Source: Pseudomonas sp. B21-028
Lineage (GTDB): Bacteria > Pseudomonadota > Gammaproteobacteria > Pseudomonadales > Pseudomonadaceae
NCBI RefSeq assembly: GCF_024749045.1
Contig: NZ_CP087184.1
Span: 186,001-250,000 of the forward strand
Direction of reading: 5' to 3'
DNA: 64,000 bases
In this document: piece by piece, positions 9,601 to 17,101 of the stretch
How positions within the stretch are numbered: the stretch's first letter is position 1
Layout: each line of letters begins with the position of its first letter
Translations under genes and position numbers: made by a program
Notes under the pieces: model-generated
Told to the model about the DNA's origin: nothing
The model's input: only the letters and a program-made list of their open reading frames with translations
The model's database searches: none

Positions 9601-10210
9601 GGGTGCGCAAGGCTTTGTAGTCGGTGAGCTGGCCTTCGACCCACAGCGCCGGTTGCACCGCATCGTCGAGCATGCGCTGTTCGATGCCGTGCATCACCGG
9701 CACGTCGGCGGCGGTCAGCAGCCAGGGCTCCGACGGTCGGTTGAGGCCATGCTCGAAGGCCAGCGCTTCCAGCGCATCGAGCCCGTGTGAAGGCAGCTCG
9801 GTCGCGTCGGCCTGCACCGTCGGCCAATGATCGAGGCCGGTGTCATCTCGGGATAATTGGCTGACCAGCCGCGCACCGACCTCAACCACCACCGCCAGGG
9901 CCTGCAACCGCAAGGACTGACCGCTGCCGCTTTGCGGGGTGATCACCTCCTGGCATAGCAACCGCTGCGCACCGTCGCGAAACACGATGATCGGTTGCGG
10001 CAAGGCTTCGCCGGGCACCGTCCGCAACGCCACACGCACCTCGAGGCGTGAGCGCGCTTCAATGGCGCATGGCGCCGTACCGTCGTCGATCAACAGATCC
10101 AGCGCCGGCGCTTGAGTCGTCACGACACCATGGCCGTGCAGTTCAAGTTCCTGGGCCAGTTCGGCCATGGCCTGGCTGGTGCCAGGCACTGCAATTTCGA
10201 GGCGTCTCAT
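6674..10210 (-). CDS. mgoA: NRPS-like A-T-reductase protein, MgoA/PvfC
   Basis: A 1,178-residue single-module synthetase without a condensation domain. Residues 1-180 are an unassigned N-terminal region. The adenylation domain (about 185-720) shows YTSGTTGQPKG, NIYGPTETT, YRTGDIG, a GRRDNQVKVRGFR motif and NGKVDRRAL. A carrier domain (LGGHS, about 745) follows. A thioester reductase of the SDR type comes last (TGANSFLG NADPH loop about 825; YNLSK about 985). By analogy it activates an aliphatic amino acid (Val in PvfC, Leu in leudiazen synthesis) and releases it reductively as an aldehyde. My reading of the specificity residues by eye (D-A-L-F-I-G-I-V-L-K) fits a hydrophobic substrate but is tentative. 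A REP doublet is embedded in frame between the A1 and A2 motifs (9445-9534). Confidence 0.9.
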   Translation of the reverse strand: MRRLEIAVPGTSQAMAELAQELELHGHGVVTTQAPALDLLIDDGTAPCAIEARSRLEVRVALRTVPGEALPQPIIVFRDGAQRLLCQEVITPQSGSGQSLRLQALAVVVEVGARLVSQLSRDDTGLDHWPTVQADATELPSHGLDALEALAFEHGLNRPSEPWLLTAADVPVMHGIEQRMLDDAVQPALWVEGQLTDYKALRTQALRLQQAMLEQLGHAEWMEAKPAGARLACDTDTAVPNQTESSFIAGKPCSHKPCTHKPSSQTVIAVCLPKSAPLYAAILAVLGCGAVYLPLDPQHPVQRRRFILENAKADLLLHDGDSDLGDLSVPTLNVHRLPALKPGIPGSLIRRSVAIDEPAVAIYTSGTTGQPKGVLLSHRNLSHFCAWYSDYVGLQHDSRALQFSTINFDASLLDILPTFLQGALLVVPSEDQRRDPQQLVALIHAQRVSHAFLPPALLSVLPLEAPLGLAHLITGGDVCEPFVIEQLAPQCRFHNIYGPTETTVLATTRQFAVGDNNRNLGVPIANARVLILDEQLQPVPQGVPGELYIAGPGVGLGYLHDPTLTATRYLDLTLPGGQRLRVYRTGDIGQWSDNGIELCGRRDNQVKVRGFRVEPEEIEHCLRESQLFRQVAVGVDERRRILAFLVHPREDRPGAALQALREQVQDTLPSYMHPGAYIELPSLPYTSNGKVDRRALLALSVQVQVGSQRRQPQNPLETQLQQLWAELLELPAEDIATDESFFNLGGHSILLSQLLLSIRQTFGRSLSINRFIEAPTLMTLAKLLDSPEHSDTSVLSPQAFIDAEAELNIEPLPINQCGDVHKVVVTGANSFLGVHIVEALLAWGATEVACLVRASAGQSAAERFSQALQDNRLTHLDLSRVSVYAADITQPQLGLPDDVYARIDRTFGALVHNAAHVNHVLDYESLARDNVEPIFECLRLCEGRSKKIFNFVSTLSASSALGADGQVLEQPAAPTPPIYIKNGYNLSKWVGERILQRARDRGVWVNLFRPGNISFNSLTGVCQPHKNRLMLMLKGSIQLGQVPDLSLNFDLMPVDFLARFIAFHASRYQPTQAVFNLHNPEPLSWDAYVASFRDSGREFSLVSVADWQRQLGRVDADNALFGVLGFYLNGFEEDIGDISMIRHDNARTGVRQMGARYPEKSPALLRRGADYLKAIDFI
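9445..9534. repeat. REP doublet inside the NRPS reading frame
   Basis: TGTGGGAGCAAGGCTTGCCC and, about 50 bases on, the inverted GGCAAGCCTCGCTCCCGCAG form a typical Pseudomonas REP pair, but within the mgoA coding sequence (protein residues about 226-256). The frame stays open. The encoded residues (Cys/Lys/Ser-rich, with CSHKPCTHKP) look unlike any adenylation domain. Just beside it the 10-mer GCAAGGCTTG is repeated, which may reflect the insertion. Confidence 0.85.
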
Positions 10211-10220
10211 CAGCAGTTCC

Positions 10221-11153
10221 TCATGGGGTCAGGTAATCGGCCAGGGCATTGCGCACGCAGGGGGAAGCGAGCATCGAACTGCTGCGGAAAAAGCGCGTGA
10301 TGTTGCCCACCAATGGATGGAAGCGATTGATGGGGTAGGCCAGCGCGCTGGCCTCTTCGCGCAGCGACTGGCGTACCGATTCGTCGACGGGCAGGTGAGC
10401 GATCAGCTCGAAATCGAAGGCCTGCTGCAGATCGCTGGCCAGGTACTGGACGATGAAACCGGGCATCAGCCGGGCAATCGCTTCGTGGTCTTCTTCGGGG
10501 GCTGCGCGCCAGTACATCTGCACCAGCCGCGTCCAGAAACCCGAGTGCCGTCCCTCATCCATCAGATGATCGGCCATCAGGCCCTTGATCGACGCCTTGA
10601 CCGAGTCGTCCCGGGCAAACGCCGCGACTTCGTTGGTCACTGTGTTTTCGGCGATCGCGATACAGATCAGCTCCACGGCGCTTTGCAGGTGTTCCGGGGC
10701 CTGGGCCAGTGTCGCCGGTACCGCGCGGCTGAGTTCGATCTGGGGCGGCAACGGAATCGGCTCGATGCCGGTCATGTCGATGGTCTGCTGCATGAAGTCC
10801 ATCGCCACCAGCGCGTGATAATCCTCGTCCACCACCACCGTCATCGCGTCGTAGCGGCAGGCGAACGGGAATTCGATACCGAAGCGATTCTTGGCGATGC
10901 GCCGGGCGGTGTGGTCCACCAGTTCGGTCTCGAAGATCACCACATCGTTGATGAACTTGTAGAGGCTCTGCACCAGCGCGTAATCGCGCAATTGCGGGCA
11001 ATGGCTGAGAAAGGTCTGGCTGTGCACCAGGGGCTGACGGCTCATGGGAAAGATCAGCTTGTCGTCATTTTCGACCCGACGCCGTGGCCGGGTACGGATC
11101 GTGGCGCGGCTTTCCCAGGCATCGGCGAAAGACTGGTATTGGATGGCATTCAT
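10221..11153 (-). CDS. mgoC: AurF-type di-iron N-oxygenase, MgoC/PvfB
   Basis: A 310-residue protein of the p-aminobenzoate N-oxygenase AurF family (PF11583). The ferritin-like helices carry the expected iron ligands: an ExxH motif EDYH, ENTVTNE, and DEGRH in [12 protein letters not shown]. AurF oxidises an amine to hydroxylamine/nitro; in mgo/pvf-type clusters such an enzyme is thought to oxidise the amino-acid-derived nitrogen. The start at 11153 overlaps the stop of the upstream gene by four bases (ATGA), so the two are translationally coupled. Ten bases separate its stop from the NRPS start. Confidence 0.9.
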   Translation of the reverse strand: MNAIQYQSFADAWESRATIRTRPRRRVENDDKLIFPMSRQPLVHSQTFLSHCPQLRDYALVQSLYKFINDVVIFETELVDHTARRIAKNRFGIEFPFACRYDAMTVVVDEDYHALVAMDFMQQTIDMTGIEPIPLPPQIELSRAVPATLAQAPEHLQSAVELICIAIAENTVTNEVAAFARDDSVKASIKGLMADHLMDEGRHSGFWTRLVQMYWRAAPEEDHEAIARLMPGFIVQYLASDLQQAFDFELIAHLPVDESVRQSLREEASALAYPINRFHPLVGNITRFFRSSSMLASPCVRNALADYLTP

Positions 11154-11926
11154 GGCGTCACCTGCGCGACCGGCTGGGTCATGCTCTGGCGCAGGCCATC
11201 CCACAGCGCCGCTCGACTGTGGACGGCGGCGAGCGCGGCGGACAGCACCTCGGTTTCGCGCTGCGGGTCGCCGTCGATCAAGCGCGCCAACAGTTTCTCC
11301 GCAGCGGGGCCGTGGTCTTCGGAGTCGACTTCGATGTGCCGTTGCAGGTAGTACCGGAACGTCGGCGCCTGATCCAGGCCGATGCCCCAGGCATCCAGCA
11401 TGCGTTGGAACATCTGCGGGATGACGCTCTCGCGACCGTGCACGAACGCGGCGGCCACGCTGTGGGCCGGGGCGTGCAGGGCGGTGTTCAGGGTCTGGCG
11501 AACGAAGCGGGCCGCCGCGGGTTCAACCTCGACGCTATCCAGGGCGGTTTCGGGGCTGACGCCTTCCTGTTGCAGGGTGATGAATTGCTCGATCGCCCGG
11601 GTATCCGCGCCGACTTCCCGCATGGCGTCCAGGTACAGTTCGAAATGGCTGCAATACCCTGCGCCGGGGCGATCGTCGGATTCTTCTCCCAATACTATTT
11701 CATTGATCAGGCGTGCCGCATGCGGGTCCGCCGGTGGCAGCCAGGGCAAATGAGTACAGGTCAGTTCCCGTTGCAGCCGCTTGGTCAGCGACATGAAGTC
11801 CCACACGGCAAAAACGTGGCTTTCCATAAAACGGCGTAACAGGTCGATTGATGTTATTTCGGAAAAAACGGGGTGTTGGCCAAGTTCGCGCTTTTTCAGA
11901 AAAAGTTGTTCTTTGGTTGGCAGCAT
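11150..11926 (-). CDS. mgoB: DUF3050 haem-oxygenase-like (di-iron) enzyme, MgoB/PvfA
   Basis: A 258-residue protein of the DUF3050 (PF11251) family, with a haem-oxygenase-like helical fold. Likely metal ligands lie in [13 protein letters not shown] (about 35-45), CSHFELY (about 90) and [10 protein letters not shown] (about 207-216). GAGGA precedes the ATG at 11926. It is the first gene of the mgoBCAD/pvfABCD-type operon. In P. syringae the operon governs mangotoxin production through the signal leudiazen, and in P. entomophila the pvf operon controls virulence. The precise reaction of this enzyme is not known to me; a role as second oxidase is inferred from the fold. Confidence 0.88.
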   Translation of the reverse strand: MLPTKEQLFLKKRELGQHPVFSEITSIDLLRRFMESHVFAVWDFMSLTKRLQRELTCTHLPWLPPADPHAARLINEIVLGEESDDRPGAGYCSHFELYLDAMREVGADTRAIEQFITLQQEGVSPETALDSVEVEPAAARFVRQTLNTALHAPAHSVAAAFVHGRESVIPQMFQRMLDAWGIGLDQAPTFRYYLQRHIEVDSEDHGPAAEKLLARLIDGDPQRETEVLSAALAAVHSRAALWDGLRQSMTQPVAQVTP

Positions 11927-12613
11927 TTGAACGTCCTCATCAATGATGTTTGTCCGGTAAGGTGCTCGTTGTATTTAATAGGGCGAGCGGGTGCCTGAAC
12001 CGGAATCCATGAATTACCCAAGTTATGCAAGTGTGTACTGCTGTTTCGGCTGGTAGACCTGAAGGCCTTGAGTTTTAAGTGGTTAGCGAGAATTTAAGGC
12101 GTCGATAACGACTCGACGTAGAAAAAACTAATACATGAAACAAGTCAGCGGCAAGCGGTTTTTTAATTATTTTAAGTTGCGGGTTTATTGGGCATGAAGA
12201 GGGTTTATAAAACTTGTTCAATAAGTTTTATTTGGGCGAAGTTGCTCCTTCCGATTTATAACGATCAGAATGGATAGTTCGAGTGAATGCCTCACCCGGA
12301 GCACTTCAGGGAACAGGGAATAATGAAGTTTGTGTTTTATGGGCGGGACGTCGGTCGGACATTCGATTCTCCCGCCGGTGGGCGACGCTCCTTGCGTGGT
12401 GGCTTCGATCCGCCGGGTATGTAGCCAGGCGCTGACTTCTTCAGGTCTTTTTTTGAATCGACAAACGCAAGAGTGAGCCCAAATCGACGGCAGTGCCATT
12501 GAACTGATGGGGTGGCGGATCGCAGACACGGCCAAGCCGCGTCAGATGGGCGGGAAGACGGGTAGGAAGGATATGTAAGAAAGTGATACGCCGGCCAGGT
12601 CGCCGGCGAACGA
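11927..12613. other. AT-rich intergenic/promoter region of the mgo/pvf operon
   Basis: A 687-base gap, clearly more AT-rich than the flanking genes (especially 11940-12240). It presumably holds the operon promoter and control sites. An ORF of 105 codons (12218-12535, minus) exists but has no ribosome-binding site and an implausible composition. The only distinct structure I see is the palindrome at 12208-12230, listed separately. Confidence 0.6.
12208..12230. promoter_or_regulatory. palindrome upstream of mgo/pvf operon, candidate operator
   Basis: TAAAACTT and AAGTTTTA form a perfect 8-bp inverted repeat with a 7-base spacer (GTTCAAT). It lies about 280 bases upstream of the mgoB start in an AT-rich stretch. 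Symmetry and location suit a dimeric regulator, but it could also be a short hairpin. No regulator is identified. Confidence 0.35.
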
Positions 12614-13336
12614 TCAGTCGGATAATTGTTCCAGGTAACGTCGAATAGTGACGCAGGCTTTTTCCAGATGACGCTCCAGCAGGGTCACTGCGGTATCGGT
12701 GTCCTTGGCGCTCACGGCCTCGAGCAATGCGCGGTGATCGTCCTGGGTCAGTATGCCCAGCCCCATGGATGACAGGTGAAAGCGCAGGAAACGCTCCTCT
12801 TCATTGAGCTCACGTTCGATCAGGTCCAACAATTTGCTGTTCGGAGCCTTGTGATAGAGCGACATGTGGAACAGCCGATTGAGCTTGCCGATCTCGGCAT
12901 GATCGGTCTGTGCTTCCAACTGTTCGATGTAATGGGCGGCCAGCGCCAGGTCATCGGCATCGAGCAAAGGTATCGACAGGCGCAAGGCGAACGCTTCCAG
13001 CACCGCGCGCAACGCGTAGGTTTCGATGGCGTTGTTGGTGATCAGCGGGGCGACCACGGCGCCTTTGTGTTGAACCACATTGAGCAGCGATTGCGCTTCG
13101 AGCTGGCGCAACGCCTCGCGTACCGGCATGCGACTCACGCCGAACAGGTCGGCCAGTTCCTGCTGGCGCAGAGCCGTGCCGCAGGGCAGGCGTCCGTCGA
13201 GGATAGCCTCGCGCAGGGAGCCCTCGATGATCGAACGGGCCTGGGCAGCGGGGATGGGCCCATTGACCTGGATAGTGCTTAACGGCTTGGGCTTCTTAGT
13301 CACGACCACACACCCTGAATGACGAATTGGATCCAT
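12614..13336 (-). CDS. GntR family (FCD/FadR-type) transcriptional regulator
   Basis: A 240-residue regulator. Its N-terminal winged HTH reads LRQQELADLFGVSRMPVREALRQLE (typical GntR), followed by an all-helical FCD ligand/metal-binding domain from about residue 95 (LRAVLEAFALRL, then HRALLEAVSAKDTDTAVTLLERHL). FCD members usually sense carboxylic acids. The start could be the ATG at 13336 or an in-frame GTG at about 13300, which follows a CAGGGTG box. The target is unknown: the upstream neighbour is lapG on the opposite strand, and nothing metabolic is adjacent. Confidence 0.85.
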   Translation of the reverse strand: MDPIRHSGCVVVTKKPKPLSTIQVNGPIPAAQARSIIEGSLREAILDGRLPCGTALRQQELADLFGVSRMPVREALRQLEAQSLLNVVQHKGAVVAPLITNNAIETYALRAVLEAFALRLSIPLLDADDLALAAHYIEQLEAQTDHAEIGKLNRLFHMSLYHKAPNSKLLDLIERELNEEERFLRFHLSSMGLGILTQDDHRALLEAVSAKDTDTAVTLLERHLEKACVTIRRYLEQLSD

Positions 13337-13431
13337 GCCAACATTAGTGACAGATTACCAGCCCGTCAAAGTCTCACGGCCGGCCTTCATGAACTAAAGT
13401 TTAGCGTGCCTGGAGTGATTGCATCCTGCCA

Positions 13432-14190
13432 TTGTCTTTTGCCGGGCCAGGCTTCACCATCCCACGAACCCTCAACGGTCTTTTTGGACGCATTCCCTTG
13501 GCTGCACCTTCCCCTGCCTTCAGGTCCCTGCGCTGGCTGTGTTCGGCATTCTTGCTGGCCGGTCTCATGCTGGGCGGCCTGCACGCCGATTGGGACTTTG
13601 CGCAGATCAGCCGACGGGCGCAGGCCCTGTATGGGGCGTTGGGCGAAGGCCAGCAACGGATCGATGCCTGGCAGCACCTGCTGGCGACCGAGAAGCAGAC
13701 GCCTGAGCTGGAGCAGCTCAAGGTGGTGAACCTGTTCTTCAACAAACAGGTGCGCTACGTGGAAGACATCGACCTGTGGCATGAGGTCGATTACTGGGAA
13801 ACGCCGATCCAGGCTTTATGGAAGGGTGCCGGCGATTGCGAGGACTACGCCATCGCCAAGTATTTCAGCCTGCGGCATCTCGGGGTATCCAGCGACAAGT
13901 TGCGCATCACCTACGTCAAGGCGTTGCGGCAGAACCGGGCGCACATGGTGCTCACCTATTACGCCACGCCCGAAGCCATGCCGCTGGTGCTCGACAGCCT
14001 GATCGACGCTATCCAGCCGGCGAGCCAGCGAACCGACCTGTTGCCGGTCTACTCTTTCAATGCCGAAGGGTTGTGGTTGCCGGGCGCCAAGGGCAACAAG
14101 AAAGTCAGCGACACCAAGCGCCTGTCCCGGTGGCAGGATGTGTTGAAGAAAATGCAGGCCGAAGGTTTTCCGGTCGAGACGACTAACTAG
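13432..14190 (+). CDS. lapG: LapG periplasmic cysteine protease
   Basis: A 252-residue transglutaminase-like cysteine protease (BTLCP family). A hydrophobic export segment (about residues 35-50) precedes the mature domain that begins HADWDF. The predicted catalytic triad is Cys136 (GDCEDYA), His171 (AHMVLTYY) and Asp188 (LVLDSL). LapG cleaves the N-terminal region of LapA to free the adhesin when c-di-GMP is low. The start is a TTG with weak upstream signals, so the true start is uncertain. It lies 14 bases before lapD, and its substrate lapA is 3 kb downstream. Confidence 0.93.
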   Translation: MSFAGPGFTIPRTLNGLFGRIPLAAPSPAFRSLRWLCSAFLLAGLMLGGLHADWDFAQISRRAQALYGALGEGQQRIDAWQHLLATEKQTPELEQLKVVNLFFNKQVRYVEDIDLWHEVDYWETPIQALWKGAGDCEDYAIAKYFSLRHLGVSSDKLRITYVKALRQNRAHMVLTYYATPEAMPLVLDSLIDAIQPASQRTDLLPVYSFNAEGLWLPGAKGNKKVSDTKRLSRWQDVLKKMQAEGFPVETTN

Positions 14191-14204
14191 GAGCACGCGC
14201 TCAG

Positions 14205-16151
14205 ATGTCTTTGTTCAAACAACTGTTGATCGCTATCTGTCTGTTCCTGGTGGTTGCCTTCAGCGGCAGCTTCATGGTCAGCCTGGAGAGCTCGCGGGCC
14301 CAGTACGTCAATCAGCTGCGCTCCCACGCCCAGGACGCGGCCACGGCGCTGGCGTTGTCCCTGACGCCGAACATCGACGATCCGGCGATGGTGGAGCTGA
14401 TGGTCAGTTCCATCTTCGACAGCGGCTACTACGCCAGCATCCGCGTGGTCGACGTGGCCACCGACAAGACCCTGGTCGAGCGCACCGGTACGCCGGACGC
14501 CGGCAGCGTGCCGCAGTGGTTCGTCAAGCTCATCGGCCTGGAGCCGGCCGGTGGCGATGCGATCGTCAGCCGTGGCTGGGAACAGGCGGCACGGGTCGAA
14601 GTGGTCAGCCATCCGATGTTCGCGCTTGCCAAGCTGTGGCAGAGCGCACTGGGCAGCCTGGGCTGGTTGCTGCTGTGCGGTGCCGTGAGCGCGGTGCTGG
14701 GGGCCTTGCTGCTGCGTCGCCAGCTCAAGCCGTTGGATTATATGGTGCACCAGTCCCATGCCATCGCCCGGCGCGAATTCCTGAGCCTGCCGGAGCTGCC
14801 GCGTACTCCTGAACTGCGCCGCGTGGTGCAGGCGATGAACCAGATGGTCGAGAAGCTCAAGGCATTGTTCCAGGAGCAGGCCGAGCGCAGCGAAAAGCTG
14901 CGGGTCGAGTCCTACCAGGACAACCTCACGGGCCTGGCGAACCGACGTTATTTCGAAATGCAGCTCAATGATCGGGTGAGCAATCCGGAGCAAGCCAGTT
15001 CCGGTTATCTGTTACTGCTGCGGGTCAGGGACCTGGCTGGCTTGAACCAGCGCTTGGGTGGGCAGCGCACCGACCAATTGCTCAAGGCCGTGGGCGAGCA
15101 GTTGTTGCGCGAATGCGCCCGATACCCGGAAACCCAGAATCTGGTGACGCGTATCCGTGGCGGGGAATTCGCGGTGCTGGCGCCGGGGCTGGTGCGCGAG
15201 GAAGCGCTGCAACTGGCGCAGAGTCTCGAAGCGGCACTGGCGAGTCTGCATGCCACCGGTGCGACCGACGTGGCGTCGGTGGCCGCTATCGGGCTGGCGC
15301 CCTTCGTCCATGGCGACTCGCCGCAAGCGGTGCTGCAGCTTGGCGACCAGGCCCTGTCCCAGGCCGAAAGCCAGGGCGAGCCGGGCTGGGCCTGTCTGGA
15401 GCACAGCGCGTCGGCCAGTGTCGGCGACGATCATCATGCCTGGCATACGCTGCTCGACCGGGCGTTGGAGGATCAGAGGTTCGAGCTCTATTTCCAGCCG
15501 GTGGTGGCCGCTCAGGACACTCAGTTGGTGCTGCATTACAAAGTCCTTTCCCGGTTGCTCGACGATCAGGGCCAAACCATTCCCGCCGGGCGTTTCCTGC
15601 CGTGGCTGGAGCGCTTCGGCTGGACGGCGCGTCTGGACCGCCTGATGCTTGAGCAGGTGCTCCGGCAAATGGCCGGGCACGATCAGGCCCTGGCGCTGAA
15701 CCTGTCTTCCGCCACCCTGGCCGACCCGCAGACGCTGAACAAAATCTTTGAGATTCTGCGGGCCCATTCCAACCTCGGGTCGCGCCTGACCCTGGAAATC
15801 GGTGAGGAACAATTGCCTGAGCAAGCGGTGCTGGAGCAACTGACCCGGCGTCTGCGTGAGCTCGGTTTTTCCTTGAGCCTGCAGCGTTTTGGCGGGCGTT
15901 TCAGCATGATCGGCAATTTGTCGCGGTTGGGGTTGGCCTATTTGAAAATCGATGGCAGTTACATCCGGGCTATTGATCAGGAGAGTGATAAGCGTCTGTT
16001 TATCGAGGCTATCCAGCGTGCTGCCCACAGTATTGATTTGCCGTTGATTGCCGAGCGGGTGGAGACGGAGGGGGAGCTGGCGGTGATTCGGGAGATGGGG
16101 GTGTTTGGGGTGCAGGGGCAGTTGGTGGGGGGGCCGCGGCGTTGGGGGTGA
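14205..16151 (+). CDS. lapD: LapD c-di-GMP receptor (degenerate GGDEF-EAL)
   Basis: A 648-residue inner-membrane receptor. It has an N-terminal helix (about 5-25), a periplasmic LapD_MoxY_N-type domain (about 26-150), a second helix (about 152-172), HAMP, a GGDEF domain whose signature is RGGEF (about residue 318), and an EAL domain in which EAL is replaced by KVL (about 445). Both changes predict loss of catalysis while c-di-GMP is still bound, as known for P. fluorescens LapD. Bound LapD sequesters LapG and so keeps LapA on the surface. The gene is co-transcribed with lapG. The extreme C-terminus (GGPRRWG) is unusually G-rich. Confidence 0.95.
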   Translation: MSLFKQLLIAICLFLVVAFSGSFMVSLESSRAQYVNQLRSHAQDAATALALSLTPNIDDPAMVELMVSSIFDSGYYASIRVVDVATDKTLVERTGTPDAGSVPQWFVKLIGLEPAGGDAIVSRGWEQAARVEVVSHPMFALAKLWQSALGSLGWLLLCGAVSAVLGALLLRRQLKPLDYMVHQSHAIARREFLSLPELPRTPELRRVVQAMNQMVEKLKALFQEQAERSEKLRVESYQDNLTGLANRRYFEMQLNDRVSNPEQASSGYLLLLRVRDLAGLNQRLGGQRTDQLLKAVGEQLLRECARYPETQNLVTRIRGGEFAVLAPGLVREEALQLAQSLEAALASLHATGATDVASVAAIGLAPFVHGDSPQAVLQLGDQALSQAESQGEPGWACLEHSASASVGDDHHAWHTLLDRALEDQRFELYFQPVVAAQDTQLVLHYKVLSRLLDDQGQTIPAGRFLPWLERFGWTARLDRLMLEQVLRQMAGHDQALALNLSSATLADPQTLNKIFEILRAHSNLGSRLTLEIGEEQLPEQAVLEQLTRRLRELGFSLSLQRFGGRFSMIGNLSRLGLAYLKIDGSYIRAIDQESDKRLFIEAIQRAAHSIDLPLIAERVETEGELAVIREMGVFGVQGQLVGGPRRWG

Positions 16152-16159
16152 GGTTTTTG

Positions 16160-16440
16160 GGATTTGAGTGCATATCCGTTGCTGCGGTAGCGGCTGCTGG
16201 CGGTTCCGCCCTTACGGCGGGTTACTTTGGCAAACGCCGGAATGCCGGCCCAGCCCAAAGTAACTAAAGGTCTTTGCCCCACCACTCGGCACCTCGCCAA
16301 GGCGAGGTGTTCCCTCACTCCGGCATTGCTCCGTGGGCCCGCCGCGAAGGGCCATCCATGGCCCAGCGCGGCTAACCCGGCATCCATGCCGGGTTGCCCA
16401 CTACGCAATGCCTGCGTTCGGCCAGCGTGGTTAATGGGGC
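16160..16440. repeat. hairpin-rich dispersed intergenic element
   Basis: A non-coding stretch made of successive palindromes: GTTACTTTGG/CCAAAGTAAC, CACCTCGCC/GGCGAGGTG, GGCCAT/ATGGCC, and AACCCGGCAT/ATGCCGGGTT. Elements of this type (containing CTTTGCCCC and repeated palindromes) are scattered between genes in P. fluorescens-group genomes as far as I recall. ORFs called across it are not convincing. Confidence 0.55.
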
Positions 16441-16449
16441 CTTCAGATC

Positions 16450-16485
16450 AAAAGCAAAAGCAAAAGCAAAAGCAAAAGCAAAAGC
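16450..16485. repeat. hexanucleotide microsatellite (AAAAGC)6
   Basis: Six perfect tandem copies of AAAAGC between the hairpin-rich element and two REPs, downstream of lapD. No reading frame crosses it that I would defend. Confidence 0.95.
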
Positions 16486-16533
16486 GAGGCGGCCTTATGG
16501 CCGGTCTGTTCTTGCGGCTGACTTCGATCCCCT

Positions 16534-16631
16534 TGTGGGAGCGGGCTTGCTCGCGAAGGCGGCCTTACAGCCAACCTGTCTCTCCGGCCTTACCCCGATC
16601 CACTGTGGGAGCGAGCCTGCTCGCGATGGCG
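16534..16631. repeat. two REP elements in direct orientation
   Basis: TGTGGGAGCGGGCTTGCTCG (16534) and TGTGGGAGCGAGCCTGCTCG (16604) lie in the same orientation, unlike the inverted pairs elsewhere in the window. They fall between the convergent lapD and the small conserved gene. Confidence 0.88.
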
Positions 16632-16644
16632 TCAGTCCAGGCGC

Positions 16645-16983
16645 CTAGATCAATCCCTTCTCATCATCATCGATCAACCGGCTCAGCCCGCCCAGGGCTT
16701 CCCGGGCCTGGTTGCGGTCCATCAGCTTGGCCTGGGCGGCCGGGGGCAGGTCGGTGACGCGGATGACGCCTTTGCTGGTCAGCACCTGGATCAGGTCGTC
16801 GAGTACCCGGATCATCTCCAGGTCGCTTTGCTTGAGTTGTTTGAGGCTGTTTTCCACGGCTTGGTTGGCGAACCAGTCCTGGATCTCGTGGCTGTCGGCC
16901 GGCAGGGTTTCGGTGGCTTCGGCATAGGCGATGGCTTCTACGCGCACCAGCAGGCCTTGTGCATCGCGTTGCACATAAAACAT
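16645..16983 (-). CDS. conserved small protein of the lap locus ('tryptophan synthase subunit beta'-like)
   Basis: A 112-residue, mostly helical acidic protein. It begins MFYVQRDAQG and ends in an LSRLIDDDEKGLI tail. In Pseudomonas genomes I recall this protein beside lapD/lapA, often under the label tryptophan synthase subunit beta-like, but the sequence shows none of the PLP-enzyme features and is far too short. GAGGG lies upstream of the ATG. Its function is unknown; conserved placement between lapD and lapA is the only hint. Confidence 0.75.
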   Translation of the reverse strand: MFYVQRDAQGLLVRVEAIAYAEATETLPADSHEIQDWFANQAVENSLKQLKQSDLEMIRVLDDLIQVLTSKGVIRVTDLPPAAQAKLMDRNQAREALGGLSRLIDDDEKGLI

Positions 16984-17056
16984 CGGGCATCCCTCATGGA
17001 TTAAGCGGCGTCATGCCGAGCAGCATAGGCCAACTGAACGCGAGTATGAACACTTA

Positions 17057-17092
17057 ACCCGTGGCGAGGAAGCAAGCGTCCTCGCCACGGGT
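17057..17092. terminator. 14-bp hairpin after lapA (GTGGCGAGG family)
   Basis: ACCCGTGGCGAGGA pairs perfectly with TCCTCGCCACGGGT across an 8-base loop, 10 bases beyond the lapA stop. It could end lapA transcription, although no U-tract follows. The stem sequence matches the hairpin at 3877-3908, indicating a repeated palindrome family. Confidence 0.6.
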
Positions 17093-17101
17093 GTGTCAGG
17101 T

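Noticed and set aside
10167..11351. Plus-strand frame opposite the AurF-type gene
   Set aside because: The minus strand carries conserved di-iron motifs; this frame is a shadow.
12218..12535. Possible 105-codon minus-strand gene upstream of mgoB
   Set aside because: No ribosome-binding site, implausible residue mix, lies in the AT-rich control region.
16227..16757. Plus-strand ORF across the hairpin element, microsatellite and REPs
   Set aside because: It translates only repeat sequences and overlaps the small lap-locus gene; not a gene.
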